NCBI RefSeq assembly: GCF_000177215.2
Contig: NZ_CM001368.1
Location: 1 to 64,000 of the forward strand
Direction of reading: 5' to 3'
From: Solidesulfovibrio carbinoliphilus subsp. oakridgensis
GTDB lineage: Bacteria > Desulfobacterota > Desulfovibrionia > Desulfovibrionales > Desulfovibrionaceae
DNA: 64,000 bases
Under the pieces are notes generated by a model. The model was not told the origin of the DNA. It made no database searches and saw only the letters and a program-made list of their open reading frames with translations. Made by a program: the position numbers and the translations under genes. Positions 48,685 to 57,787 of this stretch are shown here, piece by piece. The first letter of the stretch is position 1, and each line of letters opens with the position of its first letter.

Positions 48685-50223
48685 TCACGCGGGTTCCCGC
48701 AACCCTTCGAGCCGCGGGTCCGGGGCCACCCGCAGCGTCTCGAGGACCGTGGCCACCGACACCTGGCCGGCGGCCGCGCCCTTCACGCGCCGCACGTCGG
48801 CCACCCGGGCCATCATGACGTCCGCGGCCCCGGACGCGGCCGCGAAGCTCGACAGGGCGGCCAGTCCGGCCGCCTCCAGGAGGCTTTGCCGGGGGACCTC
48901 CCGGCCGGGATGGTCCCGGCGCAGGATCACGTGGGCCCCGGGCCCGCCTGCGGCGTGAAACCAGAAATCAAAAGGGCTGGCCAGGCGCAGGAGCTGGTCG
49001 TTGGCCCGGGCGTTTTTGCCCCGAAGGACCAGAAAGCCGTCGGAAGTGCGGTAGACGTGGGCCGCCACCCCGGCAAGGGGCGCGGGCGGGGTCCGGGAGG
49101 GCGCAGAGGTGCCGGCGGTTTGTTCCCGACCTTGTAAGTATTTTTTCCCATCTTGCAAGTCCCCCCGACGCTTGGCGATGGCGCGAAGGCCCCGTTCCCC
49201 TTTGGCCGCCAAATGATAAAGCTTTTGCATGTTCCGGACCACGGAGAGGGCCGGGTCGAGGCGCAGCTCCAGGTTGCCGCCATCCTCGGCCGGCAGGGAA
49301 AGTGCAGTCATCTTGGCGTCTTTGTCCAGGCGGTGGAGGTTGGCGGCCAGGGCGTCGGCCTCGGCCCGGCGGGCAATAAATGCCAGCATCCGCTCCTCGT
49401 CCGCGGCAAGTTTGGCCAGGGCCCGGGCCAGCCGTCGCTGGCCCGCCGCCTGGGCCGCCCGCCGGGGCGCGGCCTCCCGGCCGGACACCTCTCCAAAGGC
49501 CAGCGGTTCGCCAAAGGCGGCCGCGGCCTCAAGGGCCGTGGCAAAGGCCCGGGCGCGGACTCCCGGCCGCTCCCCGCCCGTTGTTCCGGGCCAGGCCAGG
49601 GGCCAGACCGCGTCCGGTTCGCCCTGCCGGTAGTGCACGAAAAATTCCCGGGCCTCCCCGTTTTGGAGGGCCGCATAGGCGGCCTCGGCCGCGGGCCGGG
49701 GCAGGGCGGCCAGCCGGCGGCGCAGGGCCGGCGACAGGTGGGGATGGGCCTGCCAGATGTCCGGGTCGCCGAGCACGGCGTCGAGCGGCGGCCAGCCGAT
49801 GTCGCCCGCCCCCGGCGGCACGGGCGGCGTGGTCGCCAGGGACGGAAAGGCGCGGGGATCAAGGACCAGGGACGGACCCTCGCCGCCAAGGACCAGGGTC
49901 AGCCGGCGGCGCGGCCAGTCGGCCAGGACTCCCGCCACCCGGCGGCCGCGCAGGTGCTTGCGCAGGCGCATGGCCGGTTCCGGGGCCCGGTCCGGCTGGA
50001 TCGTCTTCATGGCCGAAAGAAAGAGGAAAAAGCGGCCCGTGCCGTAGCGGGCGTGGAGGTAGACGGTCCTTTTTCCGGCCAGTCCGGCCGGTTCGCGCCC
50101 CGGGGGGACGTACAGGGCCAGGGACAGGACGTTTGGCGCGGGCAGGAAGACCTTCTCCACCCGGCAGCCGGGGAGGACGGCGGCCAGCTCCTCGGCCAGG
50201 AAGCGAAAAAAAACGGCCTCCAT
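48685..50223 (-). CDS. NFACT family protein (RqcH-like ribosome quality control factor)
   Basis: Protein of 512 residues. NFACT-N domain at about 5-130 (MEAVFFRFLAEELA; AMRLRKHLRGRRV), a coiled-coil centre (about 255-360), and an NFACT-R domain at about 395-490 with FWFHAAGGPGAHVILRRDHPG (about 427-447), a conserved signature. RqcH recruits tRNA-Ala to stalled 50S subunits to add alanine tails. The centre contains an irregular Gly/Pro/Thr segment (365-385). Lies between dksA and phoH, all leftward, so a translation/RNA-surveillance cluster is likely. Confidence 0.85.
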   Translation of the reverse strand: MEAVFFRFLAEELAAVLPGCRVEKVFLPAPNVLSLALYVPPGREPAGLAGKRTVYLHARYGTGRFFLFLSAMKTIQPDRAPEPAMRLRKHLRGRRVAGVLADWPRRRLTLVLGGEGPSLVLDPRAFPSLATTPPVPPGAGDIGWPPLDAVLGDPDIWQAHPHLSPALRRRLAALPRPAAEAAYAALQNGEAREFFVHYRQGEPDAVWPLAWPGTTGGERPGVRARAFATALEAAAAFGEPLAFGEVSGREAAPRRAAQAAGQRRLARALAKLAADEERMLAFIARRAEADALAANLHRLDKDAKMTALSLPAEDGGNLELRLDPALSVVRNMQKLYHLAAKGERGLRAIAKRRGDLQDGKKYLQGREQTAGTSAPSRTPPAPLAGVAAHVYRTSDGFLVLRGKNARANDQLLRLASPFDFWFHAAGGPGAHVILRRDHPGREVPRQSLLEAAGLAALSSFAAASGAADVMMARVADVRRVKGAAAGQVSVATVLETLRVAPDPRLEGLREPA

Positions 50224-50316
50224 GCGGGTCGTCGTTCACGAAGCGGTCAGAAACCGGTCCGGCCGGGCCGGCGCAGGGGGGGACGGAAGGGGGGCATGGC
50301 GGTGGCGCGGGGACGG

Positions 50317-50679
50317 CTAGTCCCCGCGAAGGTCCTCGTCGGCTTCCTGGCGGCTTTTGCACTTGATGCAAAGGGTGGTGACGGGCCGGGCCTTCATGCG
50401 GGCGACGCTGATGTCCTCGCCGCACTCCACGCATTCGCCGTAGGTGCCCTCGTCGATGCGGTCCAGGGCCTCCTTGATCTTCTTGATCAGCCGGCGCTCC
50501 CGGTCGCGCAGGCGCAGGGTGAAGGCGCGGTCGGACTCGGCCGTGGCCCGGTCGGCCGGATCGGCGTAGACCTCGACGGTGTCGGTCATGTCCTCGATGG
50601 TTTCCTCGCCCTTCTTGAGGATATCGTGGAGCATGCCGTTTAGGAGTTCGCGGAAAAATTCGACATCCTTGGAATCCAT
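50317..50679 (-). CDS. dksA: DksA/TraR family RNA polymerase-binding regulator
   Basis: Protein of 120 residues. A coiled-coil N-terminal half has the acidic tip DPADRATAESD (about 40-50). A four-cysteine zinc finger follows: C83, C86, C104 and C107. It modulates rRNA and stress promoters with ppGpp by entering the RNA polymerase secondary channel. GGAGGG precedes the ATG. Divergent from the diguanylate cyclase. Confidence 0.93.
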   Translation of the reverse strand: MDSKDVEFFRELLNGMLHDILKKGEETIEDMTDTVEVYADPADRATAESDRAFTLRLRDRERRLIKKIKEALDRIDEGTYGECVECGEDISVARMKARPVTTLCIKCKSRQEADEDLRGD

Positions 50680-50832
50680 GCAGCCCTCCTCTGCCTTGAG
50701 CCCTGCCAGCTCCGTCTTGGGAATTGACTCCTCTAATGCAAACTCGCCCCAAGGTAAAGAGGGCGGACTCGCCGCCGGGGCCCGGCCGGGCCGGCGGGAT
50801 CGGAAGGCCCCGCGAAAAATGGCGGCAACCGC

Positions 50833-50860
50833 TTGCACGCCAGCCATAACCGGTTATAGT
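50833..50860 (+). promoter_or_regulatory. Sigma70-like promoter overlapping a palindrome
   Basis: TTGCAC (50833-50838) and TATAGT (50855-50860) are 16 bp apart and face the diguanylate cyclase gene. The perfect 12-bp palindrome ATAACCGGTTAT (50846-50857) overlaps the -10 box, so it may be a repressor site. Confidence 0.5.
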
Positions 50861-50910
50861 GGGTCAGTTCCGAGAAAGGTTCCAAACGGCCCGTTCCAAA
50901 GGACAAGCCC

Positions 50911-51981
50911 ATGGTCGAGACTTCCGAGGATCACGCCTGCGCCCTGCAAAACCTGTGCGGCGATCTCCACAAAATCGGCTGCGGGGAAGACCCGGCCTGG
51001 CTCGCGGTCCTGCTCTTCGTCCGCGATCTGGTCCGCCATTTCTCCCTTTTCAGCGACGTCCAGAAAAAGGCGGTGCAGCGGTTCGTCTTTCGCGAACTGG
51101 CCCGGCGCGATCCGTCCGAAAGGCAGTTGCGCCGGATCGTCACCGGCCTGGAAGGGTTTCTGGCGGAAAATTCCCGGACCGCGGCCCTCAGGCAGGCGCT
51201 TGCGGCCGAGAAGAAGGCCACCCATGCCCTGGCCGAGTCGGTCAGCGCCTTTTTGCGGGAATCCCTGGCCTCGGAGCGGGAGCGGGGGAAGCTTTTGGGC
51301 CGCTTCGGCTGCGAGGCCATGGGCACCCTTTCGGGCGAGTCCGAACCGGCCGCCATGGTGGCCCAGTTGCGGGGGCTCGTGACGGACATGCTCACCCACT
51401 ACCGGGAGGAGGCCCTGGCCTGGGAGCAAAAGGCCAACCAGCTCGAAAAGACCGTGCGGGTGGATCCGCTCCTGGCGCCGCTCCATAACCGCCGGGCCCT
51501 GGACAGCCATCTCCGGCAGGCCATCGCCGGGGCCGCGGACGGCCAAAAGCCGCTTTCCGTGCTCATGATCGACGTGGACAATTTCAAGACCAGCATCAAT
51601 GACGTCCACGGCCACACCGTGGGCGACGACGTCCTGCGCGCCCTGGCCAAGATCATCGACGGCCACGCGGCCAAAAACGGCTGGTTCGCGGCCCGCTACG
51701 GCGGCGACGAGCTGGTGCTGGCCTGCGGCCTGGACGGGGAGACGGCCGAATTCCATGCCGACGCCATCCGGCTGGCCGTGCAGCAGTACGAATTCCGCCC
51801 ACGCGTCGGCGGCACGTTCGCCGGCACGCCCATCCGTTTCACCGTGTCCATCGGCGTCGCCGCCTATGAGTCCGGCATGACGGCCGAGGATCTGGTGGCC
51901 GCGGCCGACAGGGCCATGTACCGGGTCAAGGGAACGGGCCGCAACAATGTGGCCCGCTTCGCCGCAGCCGCCCCGGCCTGA
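50911..51981 (+). CDS. GGDEF diguanylate cyclase
   Basis: Protein of 356 residues, cytoplasmic. A helical N-terminal region (about 1-175) resembles the unnamed sensory modules in front of GGDEF domains. The GGDEF domain spans about 180-350, with DVDNFKTSIND and the active-site YGGDELVL (263-270), in which Leu replaces the usual Phe of GGDEF. No RxxD inhibitory site precedes it at the usual distance. It should make cyclic di-GMP. It could control the exopolysaccharide genes of this window, but that is inference. Confidence 0.9.
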   Translation: MVETSEDHACALQNLCGDLHKIGCGEDPAWLAVLLFVRDLVRHFSLFSDVQKKAVQRFVFRELARRDPSERQLRRIVTGLEGFLAENSRTAALRQALAAEKKATHALAESVSAFLRESLASERERGKLLGRFGCEAMGTLSGESEPAAMVAQLRGLVTDMLTHYREEALAWEQKANQLEKTVRVDPLLAPLHNRRALDSHLRQAIAGAADGQKPLSVLMIDVDNFKTSINDVHGHTVGDDVLRALAKIIDGHAAKNGWFAARYGGDELVLACGLDGETAEFHADAIRLAVQQYEFRPRVGGTFAGTPIRFTVSIGVAAYESGMTAEDLVAAADRAMYRVKGTGRNNVARFAAAAPA

Positions 51982-52148
51982 GCCACGGACACGCTTTTTC
52001 CGGTTTCCGGACGCCTCCTTTTTCGGAAAAAGGGCCGGTTGCCATGTATTTGCCATAAAGTGTACGCAATGGACCGACACCATCGCCTTTCCCGGTCAGG
52101 GTCCGCTGGAGGGCCGGGAACCGTAACCACCCCCGTAAGGAGGGAACC

Positions 52149-52709
52149 ATGAGCGAAAAGGAATGCGCGTATTACCGCACCTTGTATGAAGTGGCCAAAG
52201 GCATCAATTCCAGCCTCGAACCCGTCACCGTGCTCCGGGCCATCGTGGAGCAGGTGGCCAGGGCCCTTGGCGCCAAGGCCTGCTCCATCCGCCTGCTCGA
52301 CCGCCAGGGCAAGACGCTGCTCGCCAGCACATCCTATGGCCTGAGCCGTGGCTACCTGCGAAAGGGGCCCGTCGAGGTGGCCAAGAGCCGCCTCGACCAG
52401 GAAACGCTGGCCGGCGACATCGTGCAGATCAAGGACGCGGGCAACGATCCCCGGTTCCAATACCCCGACGCCGCCAAGGAAGAGGGCATCGCCTCGGTCA
52501 TGGCCCTGCCGCTGACCGTCGAGGGCCGGGCCATCGGCGTCCTTCGCCTCTATAGCGACAGCTTCCGGGAGTTCGACCAGTCGGAAAAGGACTTTGCCAC
52601 GGCCATCGCCAACTTAAGCGCCATTGCCATCGAAAACGCCCGCCTGCACCAGGCGCTCAAGACCGACTACGAACTTCTGACCGCCTACGACTACACCTTC
52701 CACGAATAG
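52149..52709 (+). CDS. GAF domain protein adjoining gap
   Basis: Protein of 186 residues with a single GAF domain (about 25-170): ACSIRLLDRQGKTLLASTSYGL, DPRFQYPDAAKEEGIASVMALPL and GVLRLYSD. No output domain is present. An 11-residue helical start leads into the GAF fold. It is 15 bp upstream of gap and cotranscribed, so it may act as a small-molecule sensor that binds to or tunes GAPDH or another partner. The ligand is unknown. AAGGAGGG precedes the ATG. Confidence 0.85.
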   Translation: MSEKECAYYRTLYEVAKGINSSLEPVTVLRAIVEQVARALGAKACSIRLLDRQGKTLLASTSYGLSRGYLRKGPVEVAKSRLDQETLAGDIVQIKDAGNDPRFQYPDAAKEEGIASVMALPLTVEGRAIGVLRLYSDSFREFDQSEKDFATAIANLSAIAIENARLHQALKTDYELLTAYDYTFHE

Positions 52710-52724
52710 CGGGAGCACACCGAT

Positions 52725-53741
52725 ATGGATAAACTTCGCATAGCCATCAACGGGTTCGGCCGCATCGGCCGCCAGGTTCTCAAGGCCATGATCGAACGCC
52801 ACGGCGACGCCATGGAAGTCGTGGCCATAAACGACCTCTTCGACGTGGCCACCAACCTCCACCTGCTCCAGTACGACACCAACTACGGCCAGCTCTCCGT
52901 GCCCTCCCACGCCGAAGGCGACATCATGGTGGTCGGCGACTGGCGGATCAAAAACTTTGCCGAGCGCGACCCCCGGGGACTGCCCTGGGACGACCTCGGC
53001 GTCGACGTGGTGGTCGAGTCCACGGGCATCTTCCGCACCGGCCCCAAATGCCAGGCCCACATCGAGGCCGGGGCCAAAAAGGTCATCATCACCTCGCCGG
53101 CCAAGGAAGAGGACCTGACCATCGTCCTTGGCGTCAACCAGGACGCCTACGATCCGGAAAAGCACCACATCCTGTCCAACGCCTCCTGCACCACCAACTG
53201 CCTGGCTCCGGTGGCCAAGGTCATCCACGACCGGTTCGGCATCGTCAAAGGGATGATGACCACCATCCACTCCTACACCAACGACCAGCGCATTCTCGAC
53301 CTGCCCCACAAGGACCTGCGCCGGGCCCGGGCCGCGGCCTGCAACATGATCCCGACCTCCACCGGCGCGGCCCAGGCCGTGTCCCTGGTCATTCCGGACC
53401 TCAAGGGCAAGTTCTCGGGCCTGTCCGTGCGCGTGCCGACCCCGACCGTGTCCCTGGTCGATTTCGTGGTCCAGCTCCAAAAGCCGACCACCACCGACGA
53501 GCTGCGGGCCACGCTCAAAAGCGCCGCCGAAGGGCCGCTCGAAGGCATCCTGGCCTTTAGCGAAAAGCCACTCGTGTCCATGGACTTCAAGGCCGATGCC
53601 CATTCGAGCATCGTGGACGCGGAATACACCACCGTTCAGGACGGCGACATGGCCAAGGTCCTGGCCTGGTACGACAACGAATGGGGCTATTCGTGCCGGG
53701 TGGCCGATCTGGCCGCCTTCATGGCCGAAAAGGGCCTCTAG
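52725..53741 (+). CDS. gap: Glyceraldehyde-3-phosphate dehydrogenase, type I
   Basis: Protein of 338 residues. The NAD fold INGFGRIGR is at 8-16, the catalytic cysteine is C155 in [12 protein letters not shown], the phosphate-site TGAAQAV is present, and [11 protein letters not shown] is near the C-terminus. It converts glyceraldehyde-3-phosphate to 1,3-bisphosphoglycerate in glycolysis and gluconeogenesis. Second gene of the GAF-gap pair, followed by a terminator. Confidence 0.96.
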   Translation: MDKLRIAINGFGRIGRQVLKAMIERHGDAMEVVAINDLFDVATNLHLLQYDTNYGQLSVPSHAEGDIMVVGDWRIKNFAERDPRGLPWDDLGVDVVVESTGIFRTGPKCQAHIEAGAKKVIITSPAKEEDLTIVLGVNQDAYDPEKHHILSNASCTTNCLAPVAKVIHDRFGIVKGMMTTIHSYTNDQRILDLPHKDLRRARAAACNMIPTSTGAAQAVSLVIPDLKGKFSGLSVRVPTPTVSLVDFVVQLQKPTTTDELRATLKSAAEGPLEGILAFSEKPLVSMDFKADAHSSIVDAEYTTVQDGDMAKVLAWYDNEWGYSCRVADLAAFMAEKGL

Positions 53742-53757
53742 CCTCGAATCTGTTCCC

Positions 53758-53787
53758 GCGCGGGAGGGTCGATCGACCCTCCCGCGC
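53758..53787 (+). terminator. Terminator after gap
   Basis: A 30-bp perfect palindrome starts 16 bp after the gap stop. It is GC-rich with no strong T-tract. The stem would be 13 or more base pairs. Confidence 0.7.
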
Positions 53788-53966
53788 TCATTGCCACCGC
53801 GATTCCCCCTTTTCCCACTACCTCTTTGCCGCCTTGCCGCGACGGATCCCGGTCGATTGCGCCGGGCCTGCCTCGTCTTCCTGGTCCGTTCGATCGGCCG
53901 GGCTTGTTCCTCCCCTCGTCTCTCGTCCTTCGGCCGCGTCGCCGGTTGCGCCCGGGAAGCATTTTG

Positions 53967-53991
53967 TTGATCAAGATGTTTGACATTCAAA
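53967..53991 (+). promoter_or_regulatory. Palindromic operators near a TTGACA box, upstream of the P-type ATPase
   Basis: TTGATCAA (53967-53974) and TTTGA-CAT-TCAAA (53979-53991) are perfect inverted repeats. A consensus -35 hexamer TTGACA (53980-53985) overlaps the second. A weak -10 lies near 54003. The TTGA/TCAA half-sites resemble MarR-family operators, and a MarR gene ends this operon. The rest of 53788-54043 shows only AT-rich sequence. Confidence 0.5.
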
Positions 53992-54043
53992 ATATCATGC
54001 ACTAGAGCATCTTCGACATCAAACTGTGAGACGAGGTGTGTCC

Positions 54044-55951
54044 ATGATCGGTCGTTTTTCGAGCCTTGGCGCCTACCGGGGGCTGTTTGCGTTGCGGGAG
54101 TTTTACCTGTGTCTGGCCGGCGGGGGGCTGGCCCTGGCCGCCTTCCTGGTCGACCGGCCCGGGGCCGCCCACTGGCTGGCCCTGGCCCTGGGGCTCGGGT
54201 CCGTGGCCATAAACGGCCTGCCCATCGTCATCGAGGCGGGCAAGGGGCTCCTCGAGCGCCGGGTGAACGTGGACGAGCTGGTGAGCCTGGCCATCGTGGC
54301 GTCGCTTTTTCAGGGCGAGGTCCTGACGGCGGCCACGGTCAGCTTTATCATGACGCTCGGGGCCCTGGTCGAGGAGGCGGTCAGCGACGGGGCCAGACGG
54401 TCCATCGCGGCGCTGGCCGGCCTGGCTCCCCAGGAGGCGGTGGTCCTTGGCGAGGACGGGACCGAGCGGACCGTGCCCGTGGCCGGGGTCCGGGTCGGGG
54501 ACCGGGTGCTGGTGCGGCCGGGCGAGCGGATCGCCGTGGACGCGGTCATCCTTTCCGGGGTCACGGCCGTGGACGAGTCGGCCATCACCGGCGAGTCGCT
54601 CCCCCGGGAGCGCCGGCCCGGGGACACGATCCTGGCCGGCACGCTCAATTTCGACGGCCGGGTCGAGGCCCGGGCCGTCAAGGTTGGGGAGGACTCCACC
54701 TTCGGCAAAGTGGTCAGCCTCGTGGTCGCGGCCGAGGCCGGCAAGCCCCGGGCGGCCCGGATCGTCGACCGCTACGCCGCCTGGTTCACGCCGACGGTCC
54801 TGTCCCTGGCCGGCCTGACCTGGCTTTTTTCCGGCGACCTGGACCGGGCCGTGGCCGTGCTCGTGGCCGGCTGTCCGTGCGCCCTCATCATGGCCGCGCC
54901 GACAGCCACCGTGGCGGCCATCGGTCGGGCGGCCCGCCGTGGCATCCTGGTCAAGGGCGGCCAGTTCCTGGAAGAGGCGGCCCGGGCCGACGTGGTCCTT
55001 TTCGACAAGACCGGCACCCTGACCCTGGGCCGGCCGTCCGTGACCGGCGTCACCGTGGCGCCCGGGCAGACCGAGGCCGACGTCATCGGCTGCGCCGCCT
55101 GCCTGGAAAGGGACTGCTCCCATCCGCTGGCCTCGGCCGTGGTGGCCGCGGCCGAGGCGGCGGGCGTGGCCGTGGCCGCGCCGGACGCCATGGCCACCGT
55201 GGTCGGGCTCGGGGTGCGGGGCACCGTGGCCGGCCAGGCGGTGGAAGTCGGCAGCCCGGAGCTCGTGGGCGGCGAGGAGGCCCTGTCGCCGGAACTGCGC
55301 CGGTGTCTGGCGGAGATCCGCGAGCGCGGGGCGACCGGGCTGGTCGTGCGCCGGGAAGGGACGGTCATTGGCGTCATCGGCGTCTCGGACACCACCAAGG
55401 ACACGGCTGCCCGAGCCGTCGCCGCCCTGCGGGAACTCGGCATCGCCACGGTCGGCATCCTGTCCGGAGACCACGAAAAGGCCGTGGCCACCCTGGCCGG
55501 CCGGGTCGGCATCACCGAATACTGGTCCGGGCTCAAGCCGCAGGGCAAGCTCGACATCCTGTCCCGGTTCCAGGAGAAGGGCCGGCGGGTCCTTTTCGTC
55601 GGCGACGGCGTCAACGACGCCCCGGCGTTGGCCCGGGCCAACGTCGGCGTGGCCATGGGCGCGGCCGGCTCGGACGTGGCCCTGGAAACGGCCGACGTGG
55701 CCCTCACCAACGACGATATTGGCCGGTTGCCGTTTCTGGTGTATCTGGGCCGCAGGATGGTGAAAATGATCGGCATAAACATCGGCCTCGGGCTTTTTTT
55801 CAACGCCGTGGCCATTTTCGGCGGGGCCTACGGGATTTTGTCCCCCATCGCGGCGGCCGTCTTCCACAACGTCGGCTCCATCGTGGTGGTGCTCTCCTCG
55901 GCCAGCCTCGCCTTCACGGCCGAGCCCGCCGCGCCGGCCCGGGCATCCTGA
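54044..55951 (+). CDS. Heavy-metal-translocating P-type ATPase (P1B)
   Basis: Protein of 635 residues. Features in order: N-terminal helices, TGES (182-185), the transmembrane CPC motif (277-279), DKTGTLT with phospho-aspartate D321, the HP locus CSHPLASA, and GDGVNDAPAL near the C-terminus. No cysteine metal-binding domain lies at the N-terminus, unlike ZntA or CopA. The CPC plus HP pattern gives the P1B class, but Zn/Cd/Co and Cu cannot be told apart. GAGGTG precedes the ATG at 54044. A MarR gene follows after 7 bp. Confidence 0.9.
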   Translation: MIGRFSSLGAYRGLFALREFYLCLAGGGLALAAFLVDRPGAAHWLALALGLGSVAINGLPIVIEAGKGLLERRVNVDELVSLAIVASLFQGEVLTAATVSFIMTLGALVEEAVSDGARRSIAALAGLAPQEAVVLGEDGTERTVPVAGVRVGDRVLVRPGERIAVDAVILSGVTAVDESAITGESLPRERRPGDTILAGTLNFDGRVEARAVKVGEDSTFGKVVSLVVAAEAGKPRAARIVDRYAAWFTPTVLSLAGLTWLFSGDLDRAVAVLVAGCPCALIMAAPTATVAAIGRAARRGILVKGGQFLEEAARADVVLFDKTGTLTLGRPSVTGVTVAPGQTEADVIGCAACLERDCSHPLASAVVAAAEAAGVAVAAPDAMATVVGLGVRGTVAGQAVEVGSPELVGGEEALSPELRRCLAEIRERGATGLVVRREGTVIGVIGVSDTTKDTAARAVAALRELGIATVGILSGDHEKAVATLAGRVGITEYWSGLKPQGKLDILSRFQEKGRRVLFVGDGVNDAPALARANVGVAMGAAGSDVALETADVALTNDDIGRLPFLVYLGRRMVKMIGINIGLGLFFNAVAIFGGAYGILSPIAAAVFHNVGSIVVVLSSASLAFTAEPAAPARAS

Positions 55952-55958
55952 GCCGGCC

Positions 55959-56372
55959 ATGGATACCGAACACCTCACCCGGCTTCTGATCGAGTTCTAC
56001 GAGAAGTTCTCCTCGTGGGAGCACGGCGTGGTCAAGGAAAGCGGGCTGACCCTGCCCCAGATGCACACGCTCGAGATCCTCGGCACGGCCGGGGATCTCC
56101 GCATGACCGAGCTTGCCGCCAAGATGGGCGTCACTACCGGCTCCCTGACCGTGCTGGTCGATCGCCTGGAGCGGGGCGGCTTCGTGTCGCGCCGGCCCCA
56201 CGAGACCGACCGCCGCTCCATCCGCGTCGGCCTCACTCCCGAGGGCGAGCGCCTGTCCAGGGAGCACCACCAGCTCCACGAGCACCTGACCCAGGAGATC
56301 GTCTGCGCGCTGACCCCCGAGGAAGCCGGACAACTCGCAGCCATGCTGGGGAAGATAACGACGTGTTTGTAA
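55959..56372 (+). CDS. MarR-family transcriptional regulator
   Basis: Protein of 137 residues. The winged helix spans about 28-100 with LPQMHTLEILG, MTELAAKMGVTTGSLTVLVDRLERGGFV and the wing RRSIRVGLTPEG. It is 7 bp after the ATPase and probably its regulator, by autoregulation of the operon. It is followed after 21 bp by the split repeat and the IS481-like element. The gene itself looks whole. Confidence 0.88.
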   Translation: MDTEHLTRLLIEFYEKFSSWEHGVVKESGLTLPQMHTLEILGTAGDLRMTELAAKMGVTTGSLTVLVDRLERGGFVSRRPHETDRRSIRVGLTPEGERLSREHHQLHEHLTQEIVCALTPEEAGQLAAMLGKITTCL

Positions 56373-56393
56373 ACAGGAGGGGAGAAGGCGAAG

Positions 56394-56427
56394 ATGCCTC
56401 CGGCGGCCGGGGGGAATGATTCCGGTA
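56394..56427 (-). repeat. Palindromic repeat, copy 4, left part (disrupted by IS)
   Basis: The tail ATGCCTCCGGCGGCCGGGG is intact and 21 bp from the marR stop. The palindrome is cut near its centre (about 56420-56427) and resumes at 57725. This matches the reverse complement of the other copies. Confidence 0.75.
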
Positions 56428-57724
56428 TGAACCGGGTACATGATTGACAGAACGGACCGGGTACATGGTTGACACTTTTGGGCAGAGGAGGAAGCTCCAA
56501 TGCCCTGGAAAAAGGTCAATCCGATGGAAGAACGCGCCCGGTTCATTGTGGAGTTGTCGCAGCGACGGGAATCATTTGCAGCCTTGTGCCGCAAGTATGG
56601 GATCAGTCGCGAAACGGGTTACAAGTGGCTGCGCCGCTATCAGGCAGGGGAAGGGCTTGGGGAACGAAGCCGCGTTGCCCGGCATTGCCCGCACAAAACA
56701 CCTGATGCAGTCGTCACGTTATTACTCGCATTGCGACAGGAGAATCCCTACTGGGGTCCCAAAAAGCTCGTCAGGCTTCTGCAAGATGTGCACGGCATAG
56801 AGTACCCACCGGCCAAAAGTACAGCCGGCGACATTTTGAAACGGCACGGATTGATCACCGCCACAAAAGCAAAGCGCCGTCAGTCAGGAGGCCGGTTGCG
56901 GCGAGAGGATCTCCGGCAGCCCAAACAGGCAAATGATGTTTGGAGTGCGGATTACAAGGGCTGGTTTCGCCTGGAGGACAGGAGCATTTGCCATCCTTTG
57001 ACAATCAGTGACATCTTTAGCCGCTATGTCTTAGGGTGTTACGTCTTTCCTACGCAGACGCTTGAACGAACAAAAGAGGCGATGCGGCGGGTGTTTATGC
57101 GATACGGCCTGCCACGCGCCATCCGCGTGGACAATGGGACTCCGTTTGGTTCGACCGGGATCGCAGGTTTGACCGGCTTAAGCGTCTGGTGGCTCCAGCT
57201 GGGTATTGTCGTGGACTTCATCGCGCCTGGAAAGCCCGAGCAAAATGGCTGCCACGAAAGAATGCATCGGACCTTGAAACTGGAAGCCACTATCCCGCCT
57301 TCGGCGAATCTGCGGGAGCAACAAGAACGATTGGAGTCCTGGCGGGAGCGATTTAATAGCCATCGTCCCCATGAAGCACTTGATCAGGCCACGCCGGCTT
57401 CAATCTACCGGCCTTCGTCCCGGCGGCTGCCTCGAAACGAACCATGCTTTGAGTATCCCTCCTCTTTCGAAAGTCGGACGGTTCGCCGGGATGGGATGTT
57501 CAACTGGGAAGGCAGGCAGATTTTTCTCGGCGAGGCATTTGCGAAATGTCGCATCGGCCTGACCAGAAATTATGATGATCGTTGGCTGGTTTATCTTGGA
57601 GAGCACCTGCTCGGCGGGTTTTGCCCCAAAGACCCCAAACGGGTGGTTCCGGTTCGATCCCTGATCAGCTAAAAAGTGTCAGGGATGTACCCGGTCCAAA
57701 CTGTCAACGATGTTCCCGGTTGCA
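56428..57724 (+). mobile_element. IS481-like insertion sequence with doubled terminal repeats
   Basis: Element of about 1.3 kb. Each end carries two copies of the motif ACCGGGTACATNNTTGACA, 25 bp apart (56431 and 56456 at the left; complements ending 57695 and 57720 at the right), so the outer 45-50 bp form imperfect inverted repeats. One transposase gene lies inside. It inserted into the centre of a palindromic repeat. No clear target duplication was found, and the exact ends are uncertain by a few bases. Base composition is more AT-rich than the surroundings. Confidence 0.88.
56500..57672 (+). CDS. IS481/IS3-like DDE transposase
   Basis: Protein of 390 residues. An N-terminal helix-turn-helix (about 15-60: FAALCRKYGISRETGYKWLRRY) precedes the rve integrase core: Asp in VWSADYKGWF, Asp in IRVDNGTPF, Glu in GKPEQNGCHERMHRTLK, giving a D-D-E set with the expected spacing. 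GGAGGAAG precedes the ATG. Catalytic residues look intact, so the element may be active. Confidence 0.93.
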   Translation: MPWKKVNPMEERARFIVELSQRRESFAALCRKYGISRETGYKWLRRYQAGEGLGERSRVARHCPHKTPDAVVTLLLALRQENPYWGPKKLVRLLQDVHGIEYPPAKSTAGDILKRHGLITATKAKRRQSGGRLRREDLRQPKQANDVWSADYKGWFRLEDRSICHPLTISDIFSRYVLGCYVFPTQTLERTKEAMRRVFMRYGLPRAIRVDNGTPFGSTGIAGLTGLSVWWLQLGIVVDFIAPGKPEQNGCHERMHRTLKLEATIPPSANLREQQERLESWRERFNSHRPHEALDQATPASIYRPSSRRLPRNEPCFEYPSSFESRTVRRDGMFNWEGRQIFLGEAFAKCRIGLTRNYDDRWLVYLGEHLLGGFCPKDPKRVVPVRSLIS

Positions 57725-57751
57725 CATCCCCCCGGACCCCCTCAAAGGGGG
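57725..57751 (-). repeat. Palindromic repeat, copy 4, right part
   Basis: CATCCCCCCGGACCCCCT plus the CCCCC-TCAAA-GGGGG mini-stem complete the element whose other half is at 56394-56427. The two parts together give one full copy, which shows that the IS481-like element inserted into it. Confidence 0.75.
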
Positions 57752-57787
57752 CTCGTCGAGTCGATTCCATAAGGCATGACGCCTAAT

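Noticed and set aside
54026-54043. GTG start six codons before the P-type ATPase ATG
   Set aside because: The ribosome-binding site GAGGTG fits the ATG at 54044, not the upstream GTG.
56420-57730. Target-site duplication for the IS481-like element
   Set aside because: Bases on the two sides (CCGGTA and CATCCC) do not match. The palindromic target makes the boundary ambiguous.
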